Part shown: piece after piece, positions 8,032 to 13,245 of the stretch
Numbering within the stretch: the stretch's first letter is position 1
Layout: every line of letters starts with the position of its first letter
NCBI GenBank assembly: GCA_037445185.1
Contig: JBBIKZ010000067.1
Location: forward strand, 1 to 13,245
DNA from: JANWZL01 sp037445185
GTDB lineage: Bacteria; Pseudomonadota; Gammaproteobacteria; Burkholderiales; Thiobacillaceae
Length of the DNA: 13,245 nt
Direction of reading: 5' to 3'
Translations under genes and position numbers: made by a program
Notes under the pieces: model-generated
The model's input: only the letters and a program-made list of their open reading frames with translations
The model's database searches: none
Told to the model about the DNA's origin: nothing

Positions 8032-8471
8032 TGGCCGAGGATCGTCAACATCCCCCGTCGCCCCATGACCTGACCCCGCTCACCGCGGCCGAGCGCGACG
8101 CCCTCGCGGCCGGCCTCAGTGACGAGGAACGCCGCGTGATCCTGCATCAGGGCACGGAACGGCCCTTCTGCGGCAGCCTGCTCAACGAGAAGCGGCCAGG
8201 GGTGTTCCATTGCCGGCTCTGCGGCCTGCCCCTGTTCCGTTCCGCGGCCAAGTTCGAATCCGGTACCGGCTGGCCCAGCTTCACCGCGCCCTATCATCCC
8301 GATCACATCCGCTATCTGCGCGACACCAGTCACGGCATGCTGCGCACCGAGATCCGCTGCGCCCGCTGCGATGGTCACCTCGGCCACGTGTTCGACGACG
8401 GCCCGCCGCCGACGGGTCTGCGCTACTGCCTCAATTCGATCTCGCTGACCTTCGAGCCCGAGCAGCCGTAG
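8031..8471 (+). CDS. msrB: Peptide-methionine (R)-S-oxide reductase
   Basis: A 146-residue zinc-containing MsrB that reduces methionine-R-sulfoxide in proteins. Zinc cysteines are paired as Cys61/Cys64 (CRLC) and Cys110/Cys113 (CARC). The catalytic Cys133 lies in the RYCLNS motif, and GTGWPSF, GHLGHVF and DDGPPPTG are present. No signal peptide is visible, so the enzyme should be cytosolic. I chose the ATG at 8031 because AAGGAG at 8017-8022 is 8 bases upstream and the start overlaps the ispH stop by one base. The frame is open further upstream inside ispH, but that is a shadow. About 25 residues before the domain are poorly conserved. Coupling to ispH, an oxygen-sensitive Fe-S enzyme, suggests a shared redox-stress setting, which is inference. 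Confidence 0.95.
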   Translation: MAEDRQHPPSPHDLTPLTAAERDALAAGLSDEERRVILHQGTERPFCGSLLNEKRPGVFHCRLCGLPLFRSAAKFESGTGWPSFTAPYHPDHIRYLRDTSHGMLRTEIRCARCDGHLGHVFDDGPPPTGLRYCLNSISLTFEPEQP

Positions 8472-8488
8472 CCAGGCAGGCGGCCAGG

Positions 8489-8947
8489 TCAGGGCTTGGG
8501 CACGCGCCCGACCTGAAGCCGGTAGGTGTCGTGACAACCCGAGCAGTAGGTCATGGCCTCGCCCAGCTGGCTCAGGGTCAGGAACGGATCCGCCTTGGCC
8601 TCGGCGTCCCGCGCGATGACATCGAACACCTCGTGCAGCCCCAGACCCATCTCGACATAGGCGAGGGGGACGCGATCGCGCATCGCTTGCGGCATGTGGT
8701 GCAGGACCTTGCCCAAGGGCTTGGCCTCCACCGCCACCGCCTTCATGTCCCTGCGCGCCAGGGCGTTGAAGATGTTGTGCAACCCCTGCAGAAAGGTACG
8801 CATCTCGGCGAGCACATGGGCGCGCTCCTGGCTGGTGACCGTGACCGGTATCCGGTTGTCGCTGCCGCCGAGTGGCGCAGCCGGCTGGGCCGCCGCGGCG
8901 AGGGCAGGGGTGCAGGCGAGGATGAGGCTGGGCAGCAGGCGTGTCAT
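8489..8947 (-). CDS. Secreted class II (cytochrome c'-like) monoheme cytochrome c
   Basis: A 152-residue protein with a Sec signal peptide of roughly 20 residues (MTRLLPSLILACTPALAAAA), so the mature protein is periplasmic. A single heme-binding CSGCH lies near the C-terminus (Cys135, Cys138, His139), followed by DTYR. The rest is mainly amphipathic helix (EMRTFLQGLHNIFNALARRD and following), which fits the four-helix bundle of class II cytochromes such as c' and c556. The ATG at 8947 is set by GAGGAG (complement of 8953-8958), 5 bases upstream, and by the signal peptide; an in-frame ATG at 8989 would bury the signal. It converges on msrB with a 17-base gap and stands alone on this strand. 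Function could be electron transfer or NO/ligand binding; sequence alone does not decide. Confidence 0.85.
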   Translation of the reverse strand: MTRLLPSLILACTPALAAAAQPAAPLGGSDNRIPVTVTSQERAHVLAEMRTFLQGLHNIFNALARRDMKAVAVEAKPLGKVLHHMPQAMRDRVPLAYVEMGLGLHEVFDVIARDAEAKADPFLTLSQLGEAMTYCSGCHDTYRLQVGRVPKP

Positions 8948-9217
8948 GGAAGCTCCTCGGGGGTGATCATGCCGGTTGGCGAGACGCAAGCCCGGATGAA
9001 ACGGACTCCAATACCCAGATTAGCAGTTCCGCACCGATGTTCACGAGGACAGGGAAGACGGACGGCGTGGCCAGCGGCTGGCGTCGCGCGAGGGCTGGCG
9101 ATCATGTCTTGTGGGCACGCCTCCCCTCGCAGCCTGGCCAGCTAGCAGGCCATCCGCCTGCCAACGCGAGCGAAGCGATGGCCGGGCCTGACGACGGCCG
9201 TGTTGTACTATCAGGCC
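8948..9217. other. 270-base spacer between cytochrome c and rlmJ
   Basis: Divergent upstream region of the minus-strand cytochrome gene and plus-strand rlmJ. I see no protein or RNA gene. Short GC-rich inverted repeats occur (GCCAG/CTGGC at 9070-9082, TGGCC/GGCCA at 9135-9152), without T-runs. A TACTAT hexamer at 9206-9211 resembles a -10 box but lies only 6 bases before the rlmJ ATG. No convincing promoter could be read on either strand. Confidence 0.5.
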
Positions 9218-10063
9218 ATGCTTAGCTATCGCCACGCCTTCCACGCCGGCAACCACGCCGACGTGCTCAAGCACCTCATACTCGTTCGCATCCTCGCCCA
9301 CCTCAACCAGAAGGACAAACCCTGGTGGTACGTGGACACCCACGCCGGTGCGGGCGTCTACGACCTCGCCTCGGACTACGCACGCAAGAACCACGAGCAT
9401 GACACCGGCATCGGCCGGCTCTGGTCGCGCCTCGACCTGCCGCAGCCGGTGGCGGACTACGTCGATGTGGTGCGTGGGCTCAACCCGGACGGCCGCTTGC
9501 GCCTCTATCCGGGCTCGCCCTGGATCGCCAGCCGCATGCTGCGGCCGCAGGATCGCCTGCGCCTGTTCGAGCTGCACGGCACCGATGCGGACCTGCTGCA
9601 TCGCTGCCTCGCCGAGCTGACACGCCGGGTCCGGATCGAGAGGGCGGACGGTTTCGCGGCCCTGAGGTCGGTCCTGCCGCCCCCGCCGCGGCGGGGGCTC
9701 ACCCTGATCGACCCTGCCTACGAGGTGAAGACCGATTACCGACAGGTCATCGCCGCCCTCAAGGCGGGACTGGAGCGCTTCGCCACCGGCATCTACGCCG
9801 TCTGGTATCCGCTGCTGCCGCGTCTGGAGGCCCGCGAGCTGCCGCAACGGCTCGAACGCCTGCCCGGTGTGCGCTGGCTGAACGTGACTCTGCGCGTGCG
9901 CGCCGCATCCAGGCAGGGCCACGGCATGTACGGCAGCGGCGTATTCGTGGTCAATCCGCCTTGGGGATTGGCGGATGGCCTGAGCGCGGCGATGCCCTGG
10001 CTCACGGACAGGCTGGCACAGGATGCGTCTGCCACCTACAGCCTGGAAACCGCGTCGGACTGA
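9218..10063 (+). CDS. rlmJ: 23S rRNA (adenine2030-N6)-methyltransferase
   Basis: A 281-residue RlmJ (formerly YhiR) enzyme, which methylates N6 of A2030 in 23S rRNA. The N-terminus MLSYRHAFHAGNHADVLKH is nearly that of E. coli RlmJ and fixes the ATG at 9218, rather than the in-frame GTG at 9200. The SAM-binding motif DTHAGAG is at 40-46. Other shared blocks are YPGSP, DLLHRC, RRGLTLIDP, KTDYRQV, RFATGIYAVWYP and the late NPPW. The catalytic motif IV reads DPAYE from Asp165, where E. coli has DPPYE; the second Pro is Ala. Asp and Tyr are kept, so activity is likely. The ribosome site is weak. No partner gene is adjacent. Confidence 0.95.
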   Translation: MLSYRHAFHAGNHADVLKHLILVRILAHLNQKDKPWWYVDTHAGAGVYDLASDYARKNHEHDTGIGRLWSRLDLPQPVADYVDVVRGLNPDGRLRLYPGSPWIASRMLRPQDRLRLFELHGTDADLLHRCLAELTRRVRIERADGFAALRSVLPPPPRRGLTLIDPAYEVKTDYRQVIAALKAGLERFATGIYAVWYPLLPRLEARELPQRLERLPGVRWLNVTLRVRAASRQGHGMYGSGVFVVNPPWGLADGLSAAMPWLTDRLAQDASATYSLETASD

Positions 10064-10133
10064 TCCTGAACTGCGCTCACATGCATGCCGCGGGCGCGTA
10101 CTCCCGGGGACGATGCGGGTCGGACCGTGCCCT

Positions 10134-10145
10134 GCGGCATGCCGC
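10134..10145. repeat. Perfect 12-base palindrome in the rlmJ-PRTase spacer
   Basis: GCGGCATGCCGC reads the same on both strands. Part of it, GCATGCCGCG at 10137-10146, also occurs at 10083-10092 in direct orientation, 54 bases upstream. The 212-base spacer 10064-10275 holds no gene that I can support. The palindrome could be a regulator site for the phosphoribosyltransferase gene that starts 130 bases later. There is no T-run, so it is not a terminator. Confidence 0.4.
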
Positions 10146-10275
10146 GACGCATCCATTGCCCTGACGCTGCGACCGCCACGAACGCAGACCGCCGCCGGCT
10201 TACTGACGTGGCAGGGCTGGCGCGCGTCGCCATGACCGCTACCATGGCATCGGGCACACAACACAGGACCCGAGC

Positions 10276-10938
10276 ATGCATCCTCACCCACGCTGCGAGC
10301 TCATCAGCTGGGCCCGCTTCCACGCCCTGGCGCGCCAACTCGCCCGCCGGGTGCACGCCTCCGGTTTCCGGCCCGACACGCTGGTGGCCATCGGTCGCGG
10401 CGGCTACATGCCTGCGCGTATCTTGTCCGACTTCCTCAACGTCATGGACCTGACCAGCTTCAAGATCGAGCACTACCACGCCACCCGCAAGGGGCGGGAG
10501 GCACGGGTGCGCTATCCCCTCAACGCCGACCTCACGGGCCGGCGCGTGCTGCTGGTGGACGACGTGAGCGACAGCGGCGACACCTTCCGCGTCGCCCTGG
10601 CGCACCTCGCAGACTGCGGCCGGCCGGCCGAAGTGCGCACCGCTGCGCTGCACCACAAGGTGGTCTCCCCCTTTCTGCCCGACTACTACGCGCAAAAGGT
10701 CGTCAAGTGGCGCTGGATCATCTACCCCTGGGCGGTGGCCGAGGACGTCGGCAGCTTCATCCTGGCCATGTCACCGCCGCCGGCCGATGCCGATGAGCTG
10801 GGGCGCAGACTTTGGGTCGAGCGAGGTCTGTGCATTCCCCGCCCGCTGCTGCGCGACATCCTGGAGATGGCCGGTCATTGGCCCAGCCCGCTACCCGACC
10901 CCCGGCAGAGCGTGCCGGTGCCCGAGGCGTCGACCTGA
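10276..10938 (+). CDS. Phosphoribosyltransferase (COG2236-like)
   Basis: A 220-residue type I PRTase. The PRPP-binding loop VLLVDDVSDSGDT is intact, with the acidic pair Asp95-Asp96 and the SGDT loop ending at Thr103. The N-terminal part has VAIGRGGYMPARILSDFL, the hood/first-strand region of this fold. Downstream, KWRWIIYPWAVAED resembles predicted xanthine/guanine-type PRTases grouped as COG2236. The last 60 or so residues, after the core, are Pro-rich at the very end. It probably salvages a purine base using PRPP in the cytosol, but the base is not predictable. The ATG at 10276 follows ACAGGACC, a modest ribosome site. A TACCAT box at 10240-10245 could be its -10 but lacks a good -35. The gene stands alone. 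Confidence 0.85.
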   Translation: MHPHPRCELISWARFHALARQLARRVHASGFRPDTLVAIGRGGYMPARILSDFLNVMDLTSFKIEHYHATRKGREARVRYPLNADLTGRRVLLVDDVSDSGDTFRVALAHLADCGRPAEVRTAALHHKVVSPFLPDYYAQKVVKWRWIIYPWAVAEDVGSFILAMSPPPADADELGRRLWVERGLCIPRPLLRDILEMAGHWPSPLPDPRQSVPVPEAST

Positions 10939-11066
10939 AGGCCGCCTCATCCCCACGCGAGTTGCGCCCTCATGCCGGGGCGCCGGCGCGCATCGAGTCG
11001 CTGCAGCGCCCGTCCCAGAGCGGGTCATGCCTTGCGGACCGGCCGCGGACCCAGCCCCCGTTCGGC

Positions 11067-11234
11067 TTACCGCCTCTGATGCGCCACCATGGCGCCGATG
11101 ATCTCGAGGGCGAGGCCCAGCGCCACCAGCAGGACGCCGATCCAGATGTCCTCCGGTGCCAGGAACAGCAGGGTTCCGCCCAGGGCGAGCAAGCCCAGGG
11201 ACAAGGCGCGCCTTGCGCGCACGTTCTTGATCAT
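11067..11234 (-). CDS. Small two-helix membrane protein, 55 residues
   Basis: A short minus-strand frame encoding 55 residues. It has a basic N-terminus (MIKNVRARRA), a first hydrophobic helix at about 11-27, a short PED turn (27-29), a second helix at about 31-51 and a basic AHQRR end. By the positive-inside rule it should be a helical hairpin with both ends in the cytoplasm. The ATG at 11234 has GGAGA on the minus strand 5 bases upstream. An in-frame ATG 12 bases earlier would add META but would itself contain that ribosome site. A TATGAT box (complement of 11265-11270) is 5 of 6 to the -10 consensus and 30 bases from the start, without a clear -35. The gene is divergent from the PEP-utilising protein. 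I do not recognise a named family, though APEDIWIG resembles hypothetical proteins I recall from related bacteria. Confidence 0.65.
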   Translation of the reverse strand: MIKNVRARRALSLGLLALGGTLLFLAPEDIWIGVLLVALGLALEIIGAMVAHQRR

Positions 11235-11271
11235 CGCGGTCTCCATCGGCTATGCGCCTACTTCATCATAG

Positions 11272-11285
11272 GCACGGTCTAAACT
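11272..11285 (+). promoter_or_regulatory. GCACGGTCTAAACT element before the PEP-protein gene
   Basis: This 14-base sequence matches GCACGTCTAAACT upstream of ribF (2319-2331) apart from one extra G. Both copies end 27-28 bases before a start codon. TAAACT is 4 of 6 to a -10 hexamer. No good -35 is present at the usual distance here, so it may instead be an operator or a chance match. Confidence 0.3.
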
Positions 11286-11313
11286 TGGAGCATCGGTCCG
11301 CGCAAACGTCCTC

Positions 11314-12582
11314 GTGCAAGCGATCCAAGCCACACCCTTCGTGCCCGGTCTCGCGCAGGGTCGGCTGCGCTGCGGCGCCGCCGCGGCGACGCCGGAGGCC
11401 ATCGTCCTGCTCACCCAGGGCGAGCTCACCCGGCTCACCACGCAACCGGCCGGCGTCATCCTGGTGGATGCCGCCCTCTATGCCCATCCCACCTTGCGCC
11501 TGCTGAGCCAGGGCATCCCCACCGTCCTGATCGAGTCGTCCGCCGCGCAGGCCCTCGCGCACGACACCGAGATCGTGCTGGAGGGGCACACCGGACGCCT
11601 CCTGCCGGCCAGTCACCACGCCCACGCGCCCTGTGCCACACCCGCCCCACCCAGGCCCGGGGAGTCGGTCGCCACCCGTGACGGTGTCGCGATCGAATTA
11701 CGCTGCAGCGTCACCGACGCGCGTGGTGCCGCCGCCGCCCTGGCCGCCGGGGCCGCGGCCATCGGCCTGGCGCGGTCCGAATATCTCTACCCCGAGGATG
11801 GCCGCCAGCCGGATACCGCCTTTCTGACCGAGGCCTGTGCCGGCGTCTGCGCGGCGGCCAGTCCGCTCTCGGTCACCTTTCGCCTCATCGACATCGCCGG
11901 CGACAAGCGGCCGCCCTGGCTGCCGAAGCTGCCGGGCCTGGGCGGCACCCTGGGGCTGCAGGGGGCCCGTCTGTATGGGACCGAGCCGGTACGCAGCGTC
12001 TATCGGGCGCAGCTCGAGGCCCTGGCTGCCCTCGAGGCGCGCTACCCGCTGCGCATCCTGCTGCCCTACCTCGTCAGCGTAGAGGAGTACGAGCGCCTGC
12101 ACGCCGAGATTCGCGGTCATGTATCGGTCAGGGTGCCCATAGGCAGCATGCTGGAGACCCCCGCCGCCGCGCTCGCGGTGCACGAGTTCCTCGAACTCGC
12201 CGACTTCGCCGCGCTGGGGATGAACGACCTGATGCAATGCCTGTTCGCCGCCGACCGCTACCGTTCCGAGCTGTGCGGCTATCTGGATCCCTCTTCGCCC
12301 ATCATCTACCGCTTCCTGCGCGAGGTGGCAGGGTTGGCCGGCGCCGCGCTCGCGCGGGTGCAGGTCAACGGCCTGCTCGCCCAGCTGCCCGGCGTGCTGC
12401 CGGCCCTGATCGGCCTGGGCTACCGTGCCTTCTCCGTCGATCCGGTCATGCTGCCGTGGCTGGCGCAGCGCGCGCGGCAGACGGACACCGCGGCGGCGAG
12501 GGCGCTGGCCGATGCGGTGTGCGGTGCACGGCGTTCCGAGGAAGTGAAGACGATGCTGCTCGCGCCCGGGATGCAGGCATGA
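11314..12582 (+). CDS. PEP-utilising protein, Enzyme I-like without HPr-binding domain
   Basis: A 422-residue protein built from a PEP-utilising mobile (phosphohistidine) domain, about 1-95, a linker, and a PEP-binding TIM barrel, about 120-400. It resembles PTS Enzyme I (about 575 residues) but lacks the helical HPr-binding insert. His58 in AHPTLRLLSQGIP is in register with the phosphorylated His. Barrel motifs kept are GLARSEYLY (Arg154), RLIDIAGDK, ETPAAA (Glu281), MNDLMQ (Asn304, Asp305) and ADR (Arg315). Two key residues differ: Gln216 in LGLQGAR replaces a PEP-binding Arg (Arg332 in E. coli) and Asn352 in VNGLLA replaces catalytic Cys502. It is probably not a working Enzyme I. The start is GTG 11314 with no clear ribosome site, and the frame is closed by a stop at 11269. 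Radical SAM gene amrS follows 100 bases later on the same strand. Confidence 0.8.
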   Translation: MQAIQATPFVPGLAQGRLRCGAAAATPEAIVLLTQGELTRLTTQPAGVILVDAALYAHPTLRLLSQGIPTVLIESSAAQALAHDTEIVLEGHTGRLLPASHHAHAPCATPAPPRPGESVATRDGVAIELRCSVTDARGAAAALAAGAAAIGLARSEYLYPEDGRQPDTAFLTEACAGVCAAASPLSVTFRLIDIAGDKRPPWLPKLPGLGGTLGLQGARLYGTEPVRSVYRAQLEALAALEARYPLRILLPYLVSVEEYERLHAEIRGHVSVRVPIGSMLETPAAALAVHEFLELADFAALGMNDLMQCLFAADRYRSELCGYLDPSSPIIYRFLREVAGLAGAALARVQVNGLLAQLPGVLPALIGLGYRAFSVDPVMLPWLAQRARQTDTAAARALADAVCGARRSEEVKTMLLAPGMQA

Positions 12583-12686
12583 TGCGGCAGTCGGGCCGGC
12601 CACGTCATCCCCCGGCGGGGCCAGCCTGCCGGATCGCTACCTGCCCTGACGGCGGTGGCATGGGAGCTAGGTGGAGAAAGACATGA
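12579..12686 (+). CDS. Possible 35-residue coupling ORF between the PEP protein and amrS
   Basis: The only reading frame bridging the 100-base gap. Its ATG (12579) overlaps the preceding gene's TGA as ATGA, and its own TGA overlaps the amrS ATG as ATGA at 12683-12686. The product, starting MMRQSGRPRHPPAGPACR, is Pro, Gly and Arg-rich with no recognisable domain. No good ribosome site precedes it. It may serve only to carry ribosomes from one gene to the next, or the arrangement may be chance. Confidence 0.2.
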   Translation: MMRQSGRPRHPPAGPACRIATCPDGGGMGARWRKT

Positions 12687-13245
12687 CCCGACTGCACGAA
12701 GCCCGTTTCTATGCGCCCCAGGCCGACGGCTCGGTCGTCTGTACCCTGTGCCCGCACGACTGTCACATCCCTGCTGGCGCGCGCGGCGCCTGCGGCGTGC
12801 GCTACAACCGCGACGGCCGGCTCTACACCCTGGTCTACGACCGGGTCATCGCCCGCGAGGTGAACCCGATCGAGAAGAAGCCCTTCTTCCATTTCCTGCC
12901 CGGCTCCTACGCCTACTCCATCTCCACCGTCGGCTGCAGCCTGCGCTGCGCCTACTGCCAGAACTGGGAGATCTCGCAATGGCCCAAGGAGCACCTGGCG
13001 AAGCACGTGGCCGCAGGCGATACCGCCGCCACCCCGCTCTGCCCGCGGCTGGAGGCGCTGCAGGGCGAGGTCCCGGGCGAGTACGTGACCCCCGAGACCA
13101 TCGTCGCCGCCGCGCTCGAGTCGGGCTGCCAGTCGGTGTCCTACACCTTCACCGAACCCACCATCTTCTATGAACTCGCCTACGACACGGCGGTGCTGGC
13201 ACGCGAGCGCGGGCTCAAGAACAGCTTCGTCACCAACGGCTACAT
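12683..13245 (+). CDS. amrS: AmmeMemoRadiSam system radical SAM enzyme (5' part)
   Basis: The first 187 codons of a radical SAM protein that runs off the window. The N-terminal cysteine set (Cys20, Cys23, Cys27, Cys37, in VCTLCPHDC and GACGVR) is the mark of AmrS. The radical SAM 4Fe-4S motif is CSLRCAYC (Cys85, Cys89, Cys92) followed by QNWEIS. Later blocks VTPETIVAAALE, SYTFTEPTIFYE and LKNSFVTNGY belong to the same family. About 20 extra residues with a Cys, around PLCPRLEAL, sit between EISQ and the VTPE strand compared with short AmrS proteins I recall. The ATG at 12683 has GGAGA 5 bases upstream. AmrS usually accompanies AMMECR1- and Memo-type proteins; the biological reaction is not settled. 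Upstream lies the PEP-utilising protein. Confidence 0.9.
   Translation, partial: MTRLHEARFYAPQADGSVVCTLCPHDCHIPAGARGACGVRYNRDGRLYTLVYDRVIAREVNPIEKKPFFHFLPGSYAYSISTVGCSLRCAYCQNWEISQWPKEHLAKHVAAGDTAATPLCPRLEALQGEVPGEYVTPETIVAAALESGCQSVSYTFTEPTIFYELAYDTAVLARERGLKNSFVTNGY

Noticed and set aside
8253..8261. TTCGAATCC, resembling a tRNA T-loop
   Set aside because: It lies within the conserved FESGTGWPSF coding region of msrB, and no acceptor or anticodon stems surround it.
8941..9225. 94-codon plus-strand frame in the cytochrome-rlmJ spacer
   Set aside because: It overlaps the rlmJ start, has no conserved motif, and its start overlaps the cytochrome gene start on the other strand.
9041..10291. 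416-codon minus-strand frame across rlmJ
   Set aside because: Antisense to a complete, well-conserved rlmJ and its flanks; no recognisable domain or ribosome site.
10812..11282. Plus-strand frame overlapping the PRTase end and the small membrane gene
   Set aside because: Its composition looks like a shadow, and the minus-strand 55-residue product over the same bases has clear membrane helices and a ribosome site.
12608..12620. CCCC-GGC-GGGG hairpin after the PEP-protein gene as a terminator
   Set aside because: Stem of four pairs with no T-run, immediately before a same-strand gene; not a convincing terminator.

Overview
The window is GC-rich, densely coded bacterial chromosome with 15 recognisable or likely genes. 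It holds no tRNA, rRNA, CRISPR array or insertion sequence that I can see. Gene content and order point to a Beta- or Gammaproteobacterium: rpsT divergent from murJ, followed by ribF-ileS-lspA-fkpB-ispH. The DUF3579 gene tail-to-tail with rpsT is an arrangement I recall mainly from betaproteobacteria, while fkpB-ispH and rlmJ are more usual in gammaproteobacteria. A periplasmic class II cytochrome c and an AmmeMemoRadiSam radical SAM gene would suit a respiratory, perhaps sulfur-oxidising, lineage. That placement is inference.

Region 1 (1-769): a DUF3579 gene converges on rpsT. The rpsT promoter can be read on the minus strand in the rpsT/murJ gap. Region 2 (770-8471): a long plus-strand run of housekeeping genes: murJ (lipid II flippase), ribF (FMN/FAD synthesis), ileS, lspA (signal peptidase II), fkpB (FKBP-type prolyl isomerase), ispH (last step of the MEP isoprenoid pathway) and msrB. 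From ileS onward the genes overlap or nearly touch, so translation is probably coupled. MurJ and LspA act in the envelope, and IspH supplies isoprenoids for undecaprenyl phosphate, the lipid carrier MurJ depends on.

Region 3 (8472-10938): a minus-strand gene for a secreted single-heme cytochrome c'-like protein, then rlmJ (23S rRNA m6A methyltransferase) and a PRPP-binding phosphoribosyltransferase, each behind a 200-270 base spacer.

Region 4 (10939-13245) is the accessory part and the most interesting. It has a 55-residue two-helix membrane protein on the minus strand and, divergent from it, a 422-residue PEP-utilising protein related to PTS Enzyme I. That protein lacks the HPr-binding domain and has Gln and Asn where Enzyme I has a PEP-binding Arg and the catalytic Cys. 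The 5' part of the AmmeMemoRadiSam radical SAM gene follows and is cut by the window edge. A 35-codon reading frame joins the last two genes through ATGA overlaps at both ends. No described defence or mobile system is visible. The best candidates for something new are the PEP-binding protein and its link to the radical SAM gene, the small membrane protein, and a near-identical motif placed 27-28 bases before both ribF and the PEP-protein gene.
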